This document shows, piece after piece, positions 1-8,182 of a stretch of 64,000 nucleotides of DNA (the stretch's first letter is position 1; each line of letters opens with the position of its first letter). The notes beneath the pieces are model-generated. The model worked only from the letters and a program-made list of their open reading frames with translations, was not told where the DNA came from and searched no databases. The DNA is from Myxococcota bacterium (lineage in GTDB: Bacteria; Myxococcota_A; UBA9160; UBA6930), in the NCBI GenBank assembly GCA_028277885.1, contig JANQFK010000076.1:1-64000 (forward strand), read 5' to 3'. The translations under genes and the position numbers were made by a program.

Positions 1-242
1 ACGACACCCGAGGAGCCCACATCCACCAGGTCGCCGAGCTCCTCGCCGGTCTCGGGGTCGTACTCCCGCGGTGGCACCATGACCTGGCCCGCGCGGGTAC
101 GCACGCCGAGGATGCGCCGCTCGCGCAGGCCGGTGAAGAAGCGGCCCAGCAGCGGACCCACGGAGCGCCGGTAGGTGTACTCGACGACGTGGGGGGCGGT
201 GAGCAGATCGGACGGACTGGAGGGGTTCGGGGGGGTGGACAA
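1..242 (-). CDS. DUF35 / OB-fold acyl-CoA-associated protein (partial)
   Basis: The reading frame enters from the left edge; only about the first 80 residues are present. They include a YTYRRSVGPLLGRFFTGL stretch and a VPPREYDPETGE stretch, the usual N-terminal pattern of DUF35 OB-fold proteins that pair with thiolases or MaoC-like hydratases in acyl-CoA and steroid side-chain degradation. No ATG fits; the likely start is a TTG at 242, with an AGGA Shine-Dalgarno sequence that overlaps the stop codon of the TetR gene just upstream. The gene is therefore probably co-transcribed with that regulator. The zinc-ribbon and OB-fold proper would lie outside the window. Family assignment rests on motif memory, not a search. 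Confidence 0.6.
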   Translation of the reverse strand, partial: MSTPPNPSSPSDLLTAPHVVEYTYRRSVGPLLGRFFTGLRERRILGVRTRAGQVMVPPREYDPETGEELGDLVDVGSSGV

Positions 243-250
243 TGCGTTCC

Positions 251-916
251 TCAGCTCCCTCTTCGGGGTTGCCGTTCACTCTCGAGCAGCAGCCGCGCGG
301 CGTCGCGGATGCGCTCCGAGACCGTTCGGACCGGGTTCAGCCCGCTCGCCCAGGCGAGCAGCGCCGAGAACCAGACCTGCTCGAGCACGAGCGCGACGCG
401 GCGCTCCCAGTCGCTGCCGACGGGCTCCGAGAGCGGCCGCTCGACGTCGGGCGTCTCGCCGCGCAGGGCCGCGACGCTCAGGCGCGTCATGCGCAGGTGG
501 AAGGCCGCGACCTTCAGCTCCGAGCCCGGGCTCCCCACCGCGATGGCGCGCAGCGCCGCCCGGGAGAGGTCCGGCCGGGCGCTCACGCCGCGGGTCGCGT
601 GGGCGAACAGGTCGGCGATGCGCTCGCTGGCGTCGTCGCCGCGCAGGCCGCGCTTCGCCACGAAGCGCTCGAGCCGCTCCGTGCCCTCGTTCACCACGAA
701 GAGCAGCAGCTCCTCCTTGCTCGGGAAGTACTTGTAGAGCGTCCCCAGCGCCACGTCGGCGGCCTCGGCCACGTCCCGCAGCCGCACCGCCTCGAAGCCG
801 CCCTCGTCGGCGAGCTGGATCGCGGCATCGACGATGCGCCGCATGCGCCGCGCCTGGCTGGTGGCGAGGCGCGCGCCGCCGCCCTTCTCGCCGCGCGTGG
901 AGGCCGGGTTCGCCAT
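251..916 (-). CDS. TetR/AcrR family transcriptional regulator
   Basis: A 221-residue regulator. Residues 20-70 form the TetR DNA-binding domain, with the helix-turn-helix around residues 45-68 (LRDVAEAADVALGTLYKYF), followed by a variable ligand-binding domain with a conserved-looking tryptophan near residue 170. The first 20 residues are a basic, glycine-rich extension. Downstream it runs directly into the DUF35 gene, so the pair looks like an autoregulated module for acyl-CoA or sterol-type metabolism. The promoter region carries a 14-bp palindrome of KstR type, annotated separately. The ligand cannot be deduced; KstR-like (CoA-ester responsive) is the best guess. Confidence 0.85.
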   Translation of the reverse strand: MANPASTRGEKGGGARLATSQARRMRRIVDAAIQLADEGGFEAVRLRDVAEAADVALGTLYKYFPSKEELLLFVVNEGTERLERFVAKRGLRGDDASERIADLFAHATRGVSARPDLSRAALRAIAVGSPGSELKVAAFHLRMTRLSVAALRGETPDVERPLSEPVGSDWERRVALVLEQVWFSALLAWASGLNPVRTVSERIRDAARLLLESERQPRRGS

Positions 917-925
917 CCGCGGAAT

Positions 926-939
926 TGAAACAGGTTATA
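926..939. promoter_or_regulatory. KstR-type operator palindrome
   Basis: TGAAACAGGTTATA matches the mycobacterial KstR pattern TnnAACnnGTTnnA at every fixed position. It lies 10 bp upstream of the TetR start codon in an AT-rich pocket (921-950) of otherwise GC-rich DNA. On the minus strand it contains a TATAAC hexamer that could be the -10 box of the TetR promoter, so a bound repressor would block its own transcription. The match is seen directly; the function is inferred. Confidence 0.5.
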
Positions 940-1106
940 GTTTGTTCGACAAGAGGGAGGGGGGGTTCGGGGCGTCCTACCACCGGGAGGGCACCGGGGC
1001 GGGGCGGCACGGTCTCCCTTCGCTGCGGAGAGGGCATCGCCCGGTGGCCTGCCGGGGCTTGCGGCTCCCCTCCCCGCCCACAGGGCCCTCGGGGCCCCGG
1101 GGGTGG

Positions 1107-2315
1107 TCAGCGACGGTCCGGGGGGGTCTGGGCCGCGATGACGCGGCCGGCGATCAGGGTGAGGAGGCTGCGGGGGAGCAGGCGGACGGCGGCGTTGGCG
1201 CGCAGCCAGTTGAAGGCGCCGGAGATCACCGAGGGCTGGCGGCCGAGGGCGTCGAGGGCGGTCTCCACCACCTCCTCGGCGCTCTGGCCGGGGTGGGGGA
1301 TCTCGCCGGCCACGTCCTGGAACTCGGTCTCCGTCGAGCCGGGCAGCAGCGAGAGCACGTCCACCCCGGTGCCGCGCAGCTCGCCCCAGAGCGCCTCGCC
1401 GAGCAGGTTGTCGAAGGCCTTGCTGGCGCTGTAGAGGGCGTGGAGCGGGAGCGGCTGGCTGCCCGCCACGGAGCCGGTGAAGATCACCGCGCCGCGGCCG
1501 CGCTCGCGCATGGCGGGGAGCAGGCGGCTGGTGAGCTCCACCGGTGCGGCGCAGTTCACCTGCACCAGCTCGCGCAGGCGCTCGGTCTCCTGGCCGTCGA
1601 AGCGGCCCGCGTAGCCGAAGCCGGCGTTGTTGACGAGCACCCCGACCTCGAGGTCCGCGGTCTCGCCCGCGATGCGCTCGCCCGCCGCGGGGTCGGCGAG
1701 GTCCGCCGCCACCACGCGGGTCGGCACGCTGAAGCCCTTCTCGATCCCGGCGGCGAGGGCGGCGAGCCGGTCCTCGCGGCGCGCCACCAGCACCACCCCC
1801 ATGCCGTCGCGCGCGAAGGCCTTCGCGAAGGCGGCGCCGATCCCCGCCGAGGCGCCGGTCACCAGCGCCCACTCGCCGTAGCGCTCGCGCAGCGACGGGC
1901 GCGGCCGCTCGAAGAGGTCGCGCGCACCGTGGAGCGCCAGGGTGGGGAGCAGGAACACGCCGCCGGACAGCAGGCCCAGGAACAGGCTGCCCGCCCCGCC
2001 CACGTAGAGGAGCGGCCAGACCAGCATGCTGATCGCCACCTGGCCGGCGTAGAGCGGCGCCCACGGCCACATCCACTCCTTCATGCGCCAGAACCCGTAC
2101 GCGCCCGCGCCGTACACGAACCAGTGGGGCAGCGCGAGGAGCTTCGCCCAGAGGCCGTGGAAGCGGACGCCGAACCAGACCTCCTCGTCCACGGCGGCGG
2201 GCTTCACGAACAGGTCCCAGGGCACGTAGACCACCGCCATGTAGGCGCAGAAGATCATCAGCACGTTCATCCACCAGGGGCGTCTCGCCAGGTGGTCGCG
2301 CAGCCAGTCTCCCAT
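1107..2315 (-). CDS. Membrane-anchored short-chain dehydrogenase/reductase
   Basis: About 402 residues. The first 140 contain roughly four hydrophobic segments (near 17-33, 60-75, 88-105 and 108-128). Residues 147-400 form a classical SDR: TGASAGIG at 153-160 binds NAD(P), NNAG is at 229-232, and the catalytic Ser282, Tyr295 and Lys299 are present (YSASK). Typical SDRs are about 250 residues, so the N-terminal membrane domain is an addition that would hold the enzyme at the inner membrane, perhaps near lipid substrates. The ATG at 2315 is chosen over a GTG at 2327 because GGAGG lies 8 bp upstream of it. The C-terminal half resembles SDRs of lipid or steroid metabolism; the substrate is unknown. 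Confidence 0.8.
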   Translation of the reverse strand: MGDWLRDHLARRPWWMNVLMIFCAYMAVVYVPWDLFVKPAAVDEEVWFGVRFHGLWAKLLALPHWFVYGAGAYGFWRMKEWMWPWAPLYAGQVAISMLVWPLLYVGGAGSLFLGLLSGGVFLLPTLALHGARDLFERPRPSLRERYGEWALVTGASAGIGAAFAKAFARDGMGVVLVARREDRLAALAAGIEKGFSVPTRVVAADLADPAAGERIAGETADLEVGVLVNNAGFGYAGRFDGQETERLRELVQVNCAAPVELTSRLLPAMRERGRGAVIFTGSVAGSQPLPLHALYSASKAFDNLLGEALWGELRGTGVDVLSLLPGSTETEFQDVAGEIPHPGQSAEEVVETALDALGRQPSVISGAFNWLRANAAVRLLPRSLLTLIAGRVIAAQTPPDRR

Positions 2316-2387
2316 GGGGCCCTCCACCGCTCGGCGAGAGGCTAGCGCGGGCGCGGGAAGGGCGAGGAGTCGTTATGCTGCCTGCTC

Positions 2388-2855
2388 GTGAGAGGTGGAT
2401 GGGTCCTGCTGTGCACGGCCCTGGCCGTGCCGATCCTCGCCTGCGGGGGCGACGACGAGAGCCCCGAGGCGCGCATCCGCGCGCGCCTCGCCGAGGTCGA
2501 GCTCCTGGCCGAGGCGGGCGACGTGGCCGGCGTGAAGCAGTTCCTCTCCGAGGACTACGCCGACGCCGCGGGCAACGACCGTCGCGCGCTGGCCACCTGG
2601 CTGACCCTGCAGCGCATGCAGCACCGCACGCTGCACGTCTGGAGCCGCGTACGCTCCCTCGAGATCGAGGCCGAGGGCAGGGCCGCCGTGGTGCTGGCGG
2701 CGGGCATGGCGGCCTCGCCCATCGCCGGAGCCGCCGACCTCGCGCGCATGAGGGCCGACGTCTACGAGATCGAGCTCGACCTGCGCGAGGAGGGCGGCGA
2801 CTGGCGCGTGCTCTCCGCCCGCTGGAGCCCGACCTCGCCGCGCGACCTGCTCTGA
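2388..2855 (+). CDS. Putative lipoprotein, NTF2-like
   Basis: A 155-residue protein with an N-terminal hydrophobic segment ending in a lipobox-like ILAC at residues 16-19, followed by an acidic GGDDE stretch, so it is probably acylated and exported. The rest (residues 28-150) has the look of an NTF2/SnoaL-like alpha+beta fold: an N-terminal helix with an LAEAGDVAGVKQFLSEDY pattern and later strands. No catalytic residues are evident. The start is a GTG; no strong ribosome binding site lies at the normal distance, so the start is tentative. It stands between two minus-strand SDR genes and converges with the second. Confidence 0.6.
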   Translation: MRGGWVLLCTALAVPILACGGDDESPEARIRARLAEVELLAEAGDVAGVKQFLSEDYADAAGNDRRALATWLTLQRMQHRTLHVWSRVRSLEIEAEGRAAVVLAAGMAASPIAGAADLARMRADVYEIELDLREEGGDWRVLSARWSPTSPRDLL

Positions 2856-2856
2856 T

Positions 2857-3624
2857 TCAGCTCCGCTTCGCGACGGTCTTGCCGCGCACCACGCCCTGCT
2901 CGCGCAGCTCGCCGATGGTGACGATCTCGCCGCTGTAGGAGAGCGGCTGCTCGGCGAGCCAGAGCACGGCGTCGGACATGATGACCGGGTCCTCGAACTC
3001 GAAGTCCACGTCCTTCGGCAGGGTGGCGTCGAAGCCCTCGCTCCAGACCATCAGCTCGAGCCGGATGGCGTTCACCGCGATGCGGCCGCGCAGGTCGTGG
3101 GCGAAGGCCCGGGTCACGGCCTCGAGACCGGCCTTGGTGGTGTGGTAGCTGGCGCGCCCGAACTCCGGGTGCACCGCCACCGCCGAGGAGACGTTGACGA
3201 TGCGGCCCCCGCCGGCCCCGATCATGCGCGGCGCGAAATAGAAGATGAAGTAGAAGGGCCCGTTGACGTTCACGTCCATGGCGAGGCGCCAGCGCCTCGT
3301 GGTGTCCTCGAGAGCGGGCTTCGGCGGGGCGAGGGCGGCGTTGTTGACGAGCAGGTCGCAGCGCCCGAACTCGGCGTAGACGCGGTCGGCGAGCTTCGCC
3401 ACCCCCTCCTCGTCGCGCACGTCGAGGGCGACGGGCAGGGCGCGGCGGCCGGCCGCCTCCACCTGGGCGGCGGTCTCCTCCACCGTGCCCGGCAGGCGGC
3501 CGCGGCTGCCCTCGGCGGAGCGCGCGGTGCAGACCACGTCCCAGCCCGCCCCGGCGAGGTCGACGCACAGCTGGCGCCCGATCCCGCGGCTGGCTCCGGT
3601 GACGACGGCGACGCGCGCGCTCAT
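2857..3624 (-). CDS. Short-chain dehydrogenase/reductase
   Basis: A 255-residue classical SDR. TGASRGIG at residues 9-16 is the cofactor glycine motif, NNAA follows the central strand, and a YHTTK motif carries the catalytic Tyr and Lys. Length and order are standard for an NAD(P)-dependent alcohol/ketone oxidoreductase. The frame stays open far upstream, but homology begins at the ATG at 3624 (MSARVAVV); an ATG 15 bp further up is possible. It is divergent from the membrane-protein gene at 3680 with only 55 bp between, so they may share a promoter region. Its 3' end abuts that of the lipoprotein gene. Substrate unknown. Confidence 0.85.
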   Translation of the reverse strand: MSARVAVVTGASRGIGRQLCVDLAGAGWDVVCTARSAEGSRGRLPGTVEETAAQVEAAGRRALPVALDVRDEEGVAKLADRVYAEFGRCDLLVNNAALAPPKPALEDTTRRWRLAMDVNVNGPFYFIFYFAPRMIGAGGGRIVNVSSAVAVHPEFGRASYHTTKAGLEAVTRAFAHDLRGRIAVNAIRLELMVWSEGFDATLPKDVDFEFEDPVIMSDAVLWLAEQPLSYSGEIVTIGELREQGVVRGKTVAKRS

Positions 3625-3679
3625 GGCGGAGGGCAGCATACCGGACGGTGGTAGAATCGGCGGGGCGTCGAGAGGACCC

Positions 3680-4156
3680 ATGAGCCGAGCCCCGACCCGA
3701 ACGGCCTCGCCCCGAACGGCCCCGACCGAGGATCCCGGCACCCGGCGCTGGGTGCTGATCCGCGACCTGCTGGTGTTCTCCGCCAAGGCCGCCCTCGAGG
3801 CCCTGCGCGACATCGTGCTGATCCCTCTCGCGCTGCTCACCGGCGTGGCCGGGCTGCTCGGCAGCCGCAACGACCCCGAGCGTCCCTTCCGCGAGATGCT
3901 GGGTCTCGGCCGTCGCTTCGACGACTGGCTGAACCTGTTCGGCCCCATCGAGGACGAGCGGCCGCGCCGGCGCGAGGGCGAGACCGTCGACGCCTGGTTC
4001 GCCCGCCTCGAGTCGATCGTGGTGGAGCAGCACGACCGCGGCGGCATCACGGCCAGCGCCAAGGCCGCCATCGACCGCGCCCTCGACGGCGTGCAGCCCG
4101 GGCACCGGAGCGGCAGCGGCCGGGAGGGCGGTGGGCGCAACCTCGAGGAGGGCTGA
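3680..4156 (+). CDS. Conserved hypothetical protein with one or two membrane segments
   Basis: A 158-residue protein. After a polar, proline/threonine-rich N-terminus, residues 28-58 are hydrophobic (LLVFSAKAALEALRDIVLIPLALL), long enough for one or two membrane spans. The remainder is charged and contains a conserved-looking FREMLGLGRRFDDWLNLFG stretch. The C-terminus is glycine- and arginine-rich. The start ATG has an AGAGG sequence 5 bp upstream, whereas the open frame extends much further into the antisense of the SDR. I do not recognise the family. The stop codon is five bases from the convergent stop of the DUF4112 gene. Confidence 0.65.
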   Translation: MSRAPTRTASPRTAPTEDPGTRRWVLIRDLLVFSAKAALEALRDIVLIPLALLTGVAGLLGSRNDPERPFREMLGLGRRFDDWLNLFGPIEDERPRRREGETVDAWFARLESIVVEQHDRGGITASAKAAIDRALDGVQPGHRSGSGREGGGRNLEEG

Positions 4157-4161
4157 CGCCC

Positions 4162-4680
4162 TCAGCCCGCGCAGCGCCCCGCCACGAAGCCCATCGAGAA
4201 CACGAACGCCGCGGTGGCGGCGGTCACGATCACGAGCGGCCGCGGCTGGCGCCAGAGCGGCACCTCGCCGAGCTCGTCCTCGGGCGGGAAGTGGCGGCGC
4301 AGGATGGCGTCCTCGGCGATGCGCGCGTTGCGCACGTTGGCCTTGTAGCCGAAGTCGAACACGTCCCCGAGCACCGGGATCAGGCCCACCAGGAGCTCGA
4401 GCCCGATGTTCCCCGCCATGCGGGCGAGGGCCCGGCGCGGCACGTCCACCCGCCAGGACTCGAGCACGATGAAGCCCGAGAGCAGCGCACCGGCCACGTC
4501 GCCGATGCCAGGGACGAGGCCGATCAGCGGGTCGAGGCCGATGCGGAAGTCCGTGCCCGGCACGCGGATCGACGAGTCGAGGACGTTGCCGAGGCGCTGG
4601 ATGCGCTCGAGGGCCCGGGCGGCCCGGACCTTGTCCTCGCTCTCGGGGAGCGGCTTCGCCACCGGGGTGCGCTCGCTCAT
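4162..4680 (-). CDS. DUF4112 membrane protein
   Basis: A 172-residue protein with the DUF4112 pattern: an RIQRLGNVLDSSIRVPGTDF segment at residues 25-44, then IGLDPLIGLVPGIGDVAGALLS, then a second VGLIPVLGDVFDFGYKANVRN segment, and a C-terminal hydrophobic helix. The two PxxGD repeats are typical of the family, which is membrane-associated and of unknown function. Its ATG overlaps the TGA of the upstream gene (ATGA), so it is translated as the last member of a four-gene operon that starts with the fatty-acid desaturase at 7341. Confidence 0.85.
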   Translation of the reverse strand: MSERTPVAKPLPESEDKVRAARALERIQRLGNVLDSSIRVPGTDFRIGLDPLIGLVPGIGDVAGALLSGFIVLESWRVDVPRRALARMAGNIGLELLVGLIPVLGDVFDFGYKANVRNARIAEDAILRRHFPPEDELGEVPLWRQPRPLVIVTAATAAFVFSMGFVAGRCAG

Positions 4681-5714
4681 GGCTCGATCCCCCGCACCAC
4701 ACGGCCGGCACCGCGCAGCCTCGCCGCGGCCTCGGCGAGGGGTACCACGTCGCGCAGGGCCACGCAGCCGCGGGCGCGGACGTGGCCGCGCTGGAGCGTG
4801 CTCGCCACCCAGAGCGCGGGAGCCGCGGGCACGTCGAGCCCCTCGCGCTCCGCCACCACCTCGACCCGCGCGCCGGGCGCGCCCAGGGCCTCGAGCACGA
4901 GGGAGCCGCGCGGGGTGCCCAGGCGGCTCACGGCGCGGGCGGCGGGAAGGGCGACGCGCGCGACGCGCGCGAGGGCGCGGTCGGGAAGCGCGGCGAGGGC
5001 CGGCGCCGCCGCGGAGAGGCCGCGCACGAGGAGGGCGCGGTCGAAGCCCACGAAGAAGCGCACCGGAACGGACCGCGGGCCGAGGCGGAGGCCCTCGGCG
5101 GGGAAGCCCGCCGGGTAGCGGCCGTAGCGTCGCCCGTCGCCGCCCGGGCGCGTCACGGTGCCGCGGAACCAGCGCGCCCCGGCGTCGTCGTCGCGGCCGA
5201 GGGGCCGCAGCAGGCCCAGCAGCATGCCGGTGCCGAGGGGGTTGCGCGAGCCCAGGGAGAGCCAGGCGTCGACGCCCGTCACCTCCGGGCGCTCCGCCCA
5301 CGCCTGGGCGAGGAGCTCGACGAGGCCGGGCGTCGTGGACGCGCCGGGCACGAGCACGACGCCGCGCTCGGCCGCGCCGGCCTCCCGGGCGGCGCGCGCC
5401 ACCGCGGCGAGGAAGGCCGGCGTCTCGGCCAGGTCGACGTAGTGGCTGCCGGACGCCACGCAGGCGGAGACCAGCGGCGTCGGGTCGTAGTCGAAGGGGC
5501 CGACGGTGTTCACCACCGTGCAGTCGCCCCGCGCGAGCGCGCGCTCGAGGCCGGCGCGGTCGTGGAGGTCCAGTGCGAGGCCGCGCGCGTCGCCCACCGC
5601 GGTGCCGCGGCGCGACGCGGCGAGCACCTCGACCCCTTCGAGCTCCCGCCGGGCCAGCGCGACCACCCGCCGCCCCATCGTCCCCGGAGCCCCGAGGACG
5701 ACGAGGGTCTTCAC
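4677..5714 (-). CDS. Saccharopine dehydrogenase-like NAD(P)-binding protein
   Basis: A 345-residue protein with an N-terminal Rossmann fold (VVLGAPGTMGRRVV, residues 5-18), then CTVVNTVGPFDYDPTPLVSAC and SGSHYVDLAETPAF motifs that mark the saccharopine dehydrogenase / trans-acting enoyl reductase group. Members act on lipid-linked or amino-acid substrates; the reaction here is unknown. The GTG start overlaps the stop of the membrane protein upstream (GTGA), and the stop overlaps the DUF4112 start. Being inside an operon with a membrane desaturase suggests a role in modifying an unusual lipid, which is an inference from context only. Confidence 0.75.
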   Translation of the reverse strand: MKTLVVLGAPGTMGRRVVALARRELEGVEVLAASRRGTAVGDARGLALDLHDRAGLERALARGDCTVVNTVGPFDYDPTPLVSACVASGSHYVDLAETPAFLAAVARAAREAGAAERGVVLVPGASTTPGLVELLAQAWAERPEVTGVDAWLSLGSRNPLGTGMLLGLLRPLGRDDDAGARWFRGTVTRPGGDGRRYGRYPAGFPAEGLRLGPRSVPVRFFVGFDRALLVRGLSAAAPALAALPDRALARVARVALPAARAVSRLGTPRGSLVLEALGAPGARVEVVAEREGLDVPAAPALWVASTLQRGHVRARGCVALRDVVPLAEAAARLRGAGRVVRGIEP

Positions 5715-6538
5715 GGCGCGGCCACGTCGGGCGCCGGGGGCATCGGGCAGTCCGCGGAGGCGCGGCAACCGATGCGCGAGTGCGAGGCGTGGTAGGCGAG
5801 GTAGTGCTCGACCACGCGAGCCTGGGTGGAGGCGACGGGGTTGCGGTTGAAGTCGTGCTCCAGCACCGAGCGCACGGCGCGCGCCCAGGGCGCGTCGGGA
5901 ATCGTCGCGTAGGTGACGCCGGCGGCCAGCAGCATCACGTTCACGTGGGGCGAGATCTCCGACGAGCCCAGCGCCGGGAGGTAGGGGTTGGCGCTCCCCG
6001 CCACCACCGGGGGGACGGGCCGCGCGAGCGACCAGGCGCGGTCGGGCAGCAGGGCCAGGTCCTCGGCCTTCGAGAACGAGACCACCGTCGCCACCGCGAA
6101 GGCCGGGACCAGTGCGGCGCGGAAGAGCGGCACCGGCGGCCGCAGCAGCAGCGCCACGCCGAGGCCGGCCACGGCGTGGAGCGCGACCACCGAGAGCAGG
6201 AACACGGAGTAGACCACCACCGGCGCTCCGACTCCCAGCGCCACCCACTCGGCGATGCTCGCCACGTGGCCCGAGAACACCATGATCGGGAAGTAGGAGA
6301 CGCGCCAGGCGAGGAGCGCCGCCACGGCGAGGCCGATGCGCTGGGCCGGGCTCGAGGAGCCCCGCCCCGACGCCAGCGCCCACGCGCCGAGGCCGAGGGC
6401 GACGCCGCCCAGGGAGGCCACGTGGAGCGCGCTCCACAGCCCGGCCTGGGAGAGCGGCTGGGTGCGGTCGAGCCAGATCCCCCACGCCCCGAGCCCCACC
6501 CCGAGCGCGGCCCCGGCGAGGGGAACGAGGCGCTCCAC
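5711..6538 (-). CDS. Polytopic membrane protein of unknown function
   Basis: A 275-residue protein with about six hydrophobic segments (residues 3-20, 30-50, 60-85, 90-125, 130-150), then a soluble C-terminal third with SANPYLPALG and LEHDFNRNPVASTQARVVEHYL stretches and a short cysteine-containing tail (RIGCRASADCPMPP). I do not recognise the family. The GTG start shares its first base with the TAG stop of the desaturase (TAGTG), so translation is coupled. The linkage with a desaturase and a lipid-type reductase suggests a membrane-lipid pathway, possibly as a permease or lipid-modifying enzyme. Confidence 0.6.
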   Translation of the reverse strand: MERLVPLAGAALGVGLGAWGIWLDRTQPLSQAGLWSALHVASLGGVALGLGAWALASGRGSSSPAQRIGLAVAALLAWRVSYFPIMVFSGHVASIAEWVALGVGAPVVVYSVFLLSVVALHAVAGLGVALLLRPPVPLFRAALVPAFAVATVVSFSKAEDLALLPDRAWSLARPVPPVVAGSANPYLPALGSSEISPHVNVMLLAAGVTYATIPDAPWARAVRSVLEHDFNRNPVASTQARVVEHYLAYHASHSRIGCRASADCPMPPAPDVAAP

Positions 6539-7341
6539 TAGAAGACCAGCTTGGTCTTCAGCTCCGGCGCGACCTTGTCGAGGCGCTCGGCGAGCTCGGG
6601 CAGGTGGCAGGTCGGCACCGTCGGGAACAGGTGGTGCTCGACGTGGTAGAACATGTCGTAGGTGACGAACGCCTTCATCGGGTTGCGGATGGTGCGGGCG
6701 ATGTAGTGCGAGCGGTCGCAGTCGTGGTGCACCGTCCACACCGCGAAGAAGGCCGAGAAGCACTGCCCCACCACCATGGCGATCACGTGGTAGCGGAGGA
6801 AGCTCCAGTCGAGCACCGCGAAGGCGAGGACCGCCATGCCCAGGATGGCGGCGAGCTCCCAGTAGATCCACTTGCGGATGCGCGCGTTGCCCATCTGGAG
6901 TGCCGCCTTGTGCAGCCGCACCGGGAACTGGGGGCCGGTGAGCAGCGCCTTCCAGCCGGGCATCTTGGCGCTCATGGCCTCGACGTCCTCGTCGTCCATG
7001 CAGTGGCGGTGGTGGCGCAGGTGGTTCCACTGCACGGCGTGCATCGCGCTCATCATGAGCGGCGACAGCACGAACATCAGCCACTCATGGGCGGGCCGGG
7101 AGACCCCCACCGCGTAGTGGAACGCGTTGTGGACCTGGCGCAGGCCACACAGGAAGAACATGAACGAGCAGGCCAGCGCCGGCACGTACCAGATCCCACC
7201 GAAGTGGGCGAAGACCAGGGATGCGGCGAGCCAGGGCAGGTAGATCCCGACCTCGTAGACGACCTCGAGCCGGCTGAGGTCGCACAGGTCCTTCCACTCC
7301 ACCTTCTGCAGCCGCGGGTCCTGTAGGATCTCCAACGCCAT
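6538..7341 (-). CDS. Fatty acid desaturase / hydroxylase family membrane di-iron enzyme
   Basis: A 267-residue integral membrane enzyme. The three histidine boxes are present: HNAFH at 71-75, HLRHH at 107-111 and HVEHH at 233-237, which hold the di-iron centre used for O2-dependent desaturation or hydroxylation of acyl chains. Four or more hydrophobic segments surround them. It is shorter than the roughly 350-residue acyl-lipid desaturases and lacks a cytochrome b5 or ferredoxin domain, so electrons must come from another protein. A strong GGAGGAGAGG lies 7 bp before the ATG. It is the first gene of an operon whose next three members all overlap stop to start. Confidence 0.9.
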   Translation of the reverse strand: MALEILQDPRLQKVEWKDLCDLSRLEVVYEVGIYLPWLAASLVFAHFGGIWYVPALACSFMFFLCGLRQVHNAFHYAVGVSRPAHEWLMFVLSPLMMSAMHAVQWNHLRHHRHCMDDEDVEAMSAKMPGWKALLTGPQFPVRLHKAALQMGNARIRKWIYWELAAILGMAVLAFAVLDWSFLRYHVIAMVVGQCFSAFFAVWTVHHDCDRSHYIARTIRNPMKAFVTYDMFYHVEHHLFPTVPTCHLPELAERLDKVAPELKTKLVF

Positions 7342-7382
7342 GGGTCGCCTCTCCTCCGGTTTGCCTCCGACGGTCGTTTAGC

Positions 7383-8074
7383 TTAGGCGGGGAGGGGCGC
7401 GTCGCGCCAGGGACCGACGCCACACGCTCCCGGGGCTGGTACGAACGTTCGGCTCCCCGCCGGTACGGTGAAGACCGCGGCGGGCCCGCCCGGGCACCGC
7501 GGCGCCTCTCGCGGCGCAGCAGCTCGAGGTAGTAGCGGAAGCGGAAGTGGCGCGTCCCCGGCGTGAGCGCCACCAGCAGCCGCAGCCGCCGCGGGCCCGC
7601 GACGGTGCGCACCGAGCCGAGATCGACCCAGGTGCCGCTGCGCCGGAGAGCCACCGCGTGCACGGCGCCGACGGGCTCGTCCTCCTCGGGCCGACCCGCC
7701 CGGGCGGAGGGCGCCACCAGCGCGAGATCGCTCGGCCGCCAGGCCCGGATGCCGCCCCGCTGGCGCCGCGGACGCACCGTCACCTCGATCCAGTGGAAGG
7801 TCCGGGGCCAGCGGGTCGCGACGTGGGGCGGGCGCGGGTCGCGCGCGGGGCGCACCGCGTGGAGCGTCACCGTGGCGCCGCGCAGCGTCCGGCTGCGCGC
7901 GTGGAGGGCGCCCACGTAGCGCCGCCGCAGCGCGGGCAGCCCCAGCCAGAGCGCACCCACCCGCGCCAGCGCGCCGAGCCACAGGCCCTCGAGGCCCCGG
8001 CCCAGCGCGGCGCCAGCGCGGACGAGCTCGCCCAGGGCGCGGACCGCGGCCGGCGGCGGATGGACGGATTGCAT
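7383..8074 (-). CDS. Hypothetical basic protein, 3' end uncertain (possible frameshift)
   Basis: From the ATG at 8074 the frame encodes a protein with an N-terminal region of about 55 residues that includes a short hydrophobic run (LWLGALARVGALWLGL), then beta-rich sequence such as TFHWIEVTVRP and SGTWVDLGSVRTV. The frame as read does not stop until 7085, which would overlap the desaturase by about 257 bases. After about 7510 the translation becomes unusually arginine-rich, while another minus-strand frame gives a more protein-like end and a stop at 7383. A one-base indel near 7510, real or sequencing, would join them. I do not recognise the family. Confidence 0.4.
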
Positions 8075-8182
8075 CGCGGGGCGTTCCCTCCGCCCCTCTC
8101 ATCGACCGGCAGGCGAGCTTCTTGAGACGGAAGGACGCCGCTCCAACATCCTGAAAAGACTGGGCTTCCCGGGATTCCGCCC

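Noticed and set aside
1049..1106. GGGCC/GGCCC hairpin downstream of the membrane SDR as a terminator
   Set aside because: Only a 5-bp stem without a T-run in very GC-rich DNA; too weak to call.
2313..2327. GTG at 2327 as start of the membrane SDR
   Set aside because: The GGAGG ribosome binding site lies inside this extension and points to the ATG at 2315.
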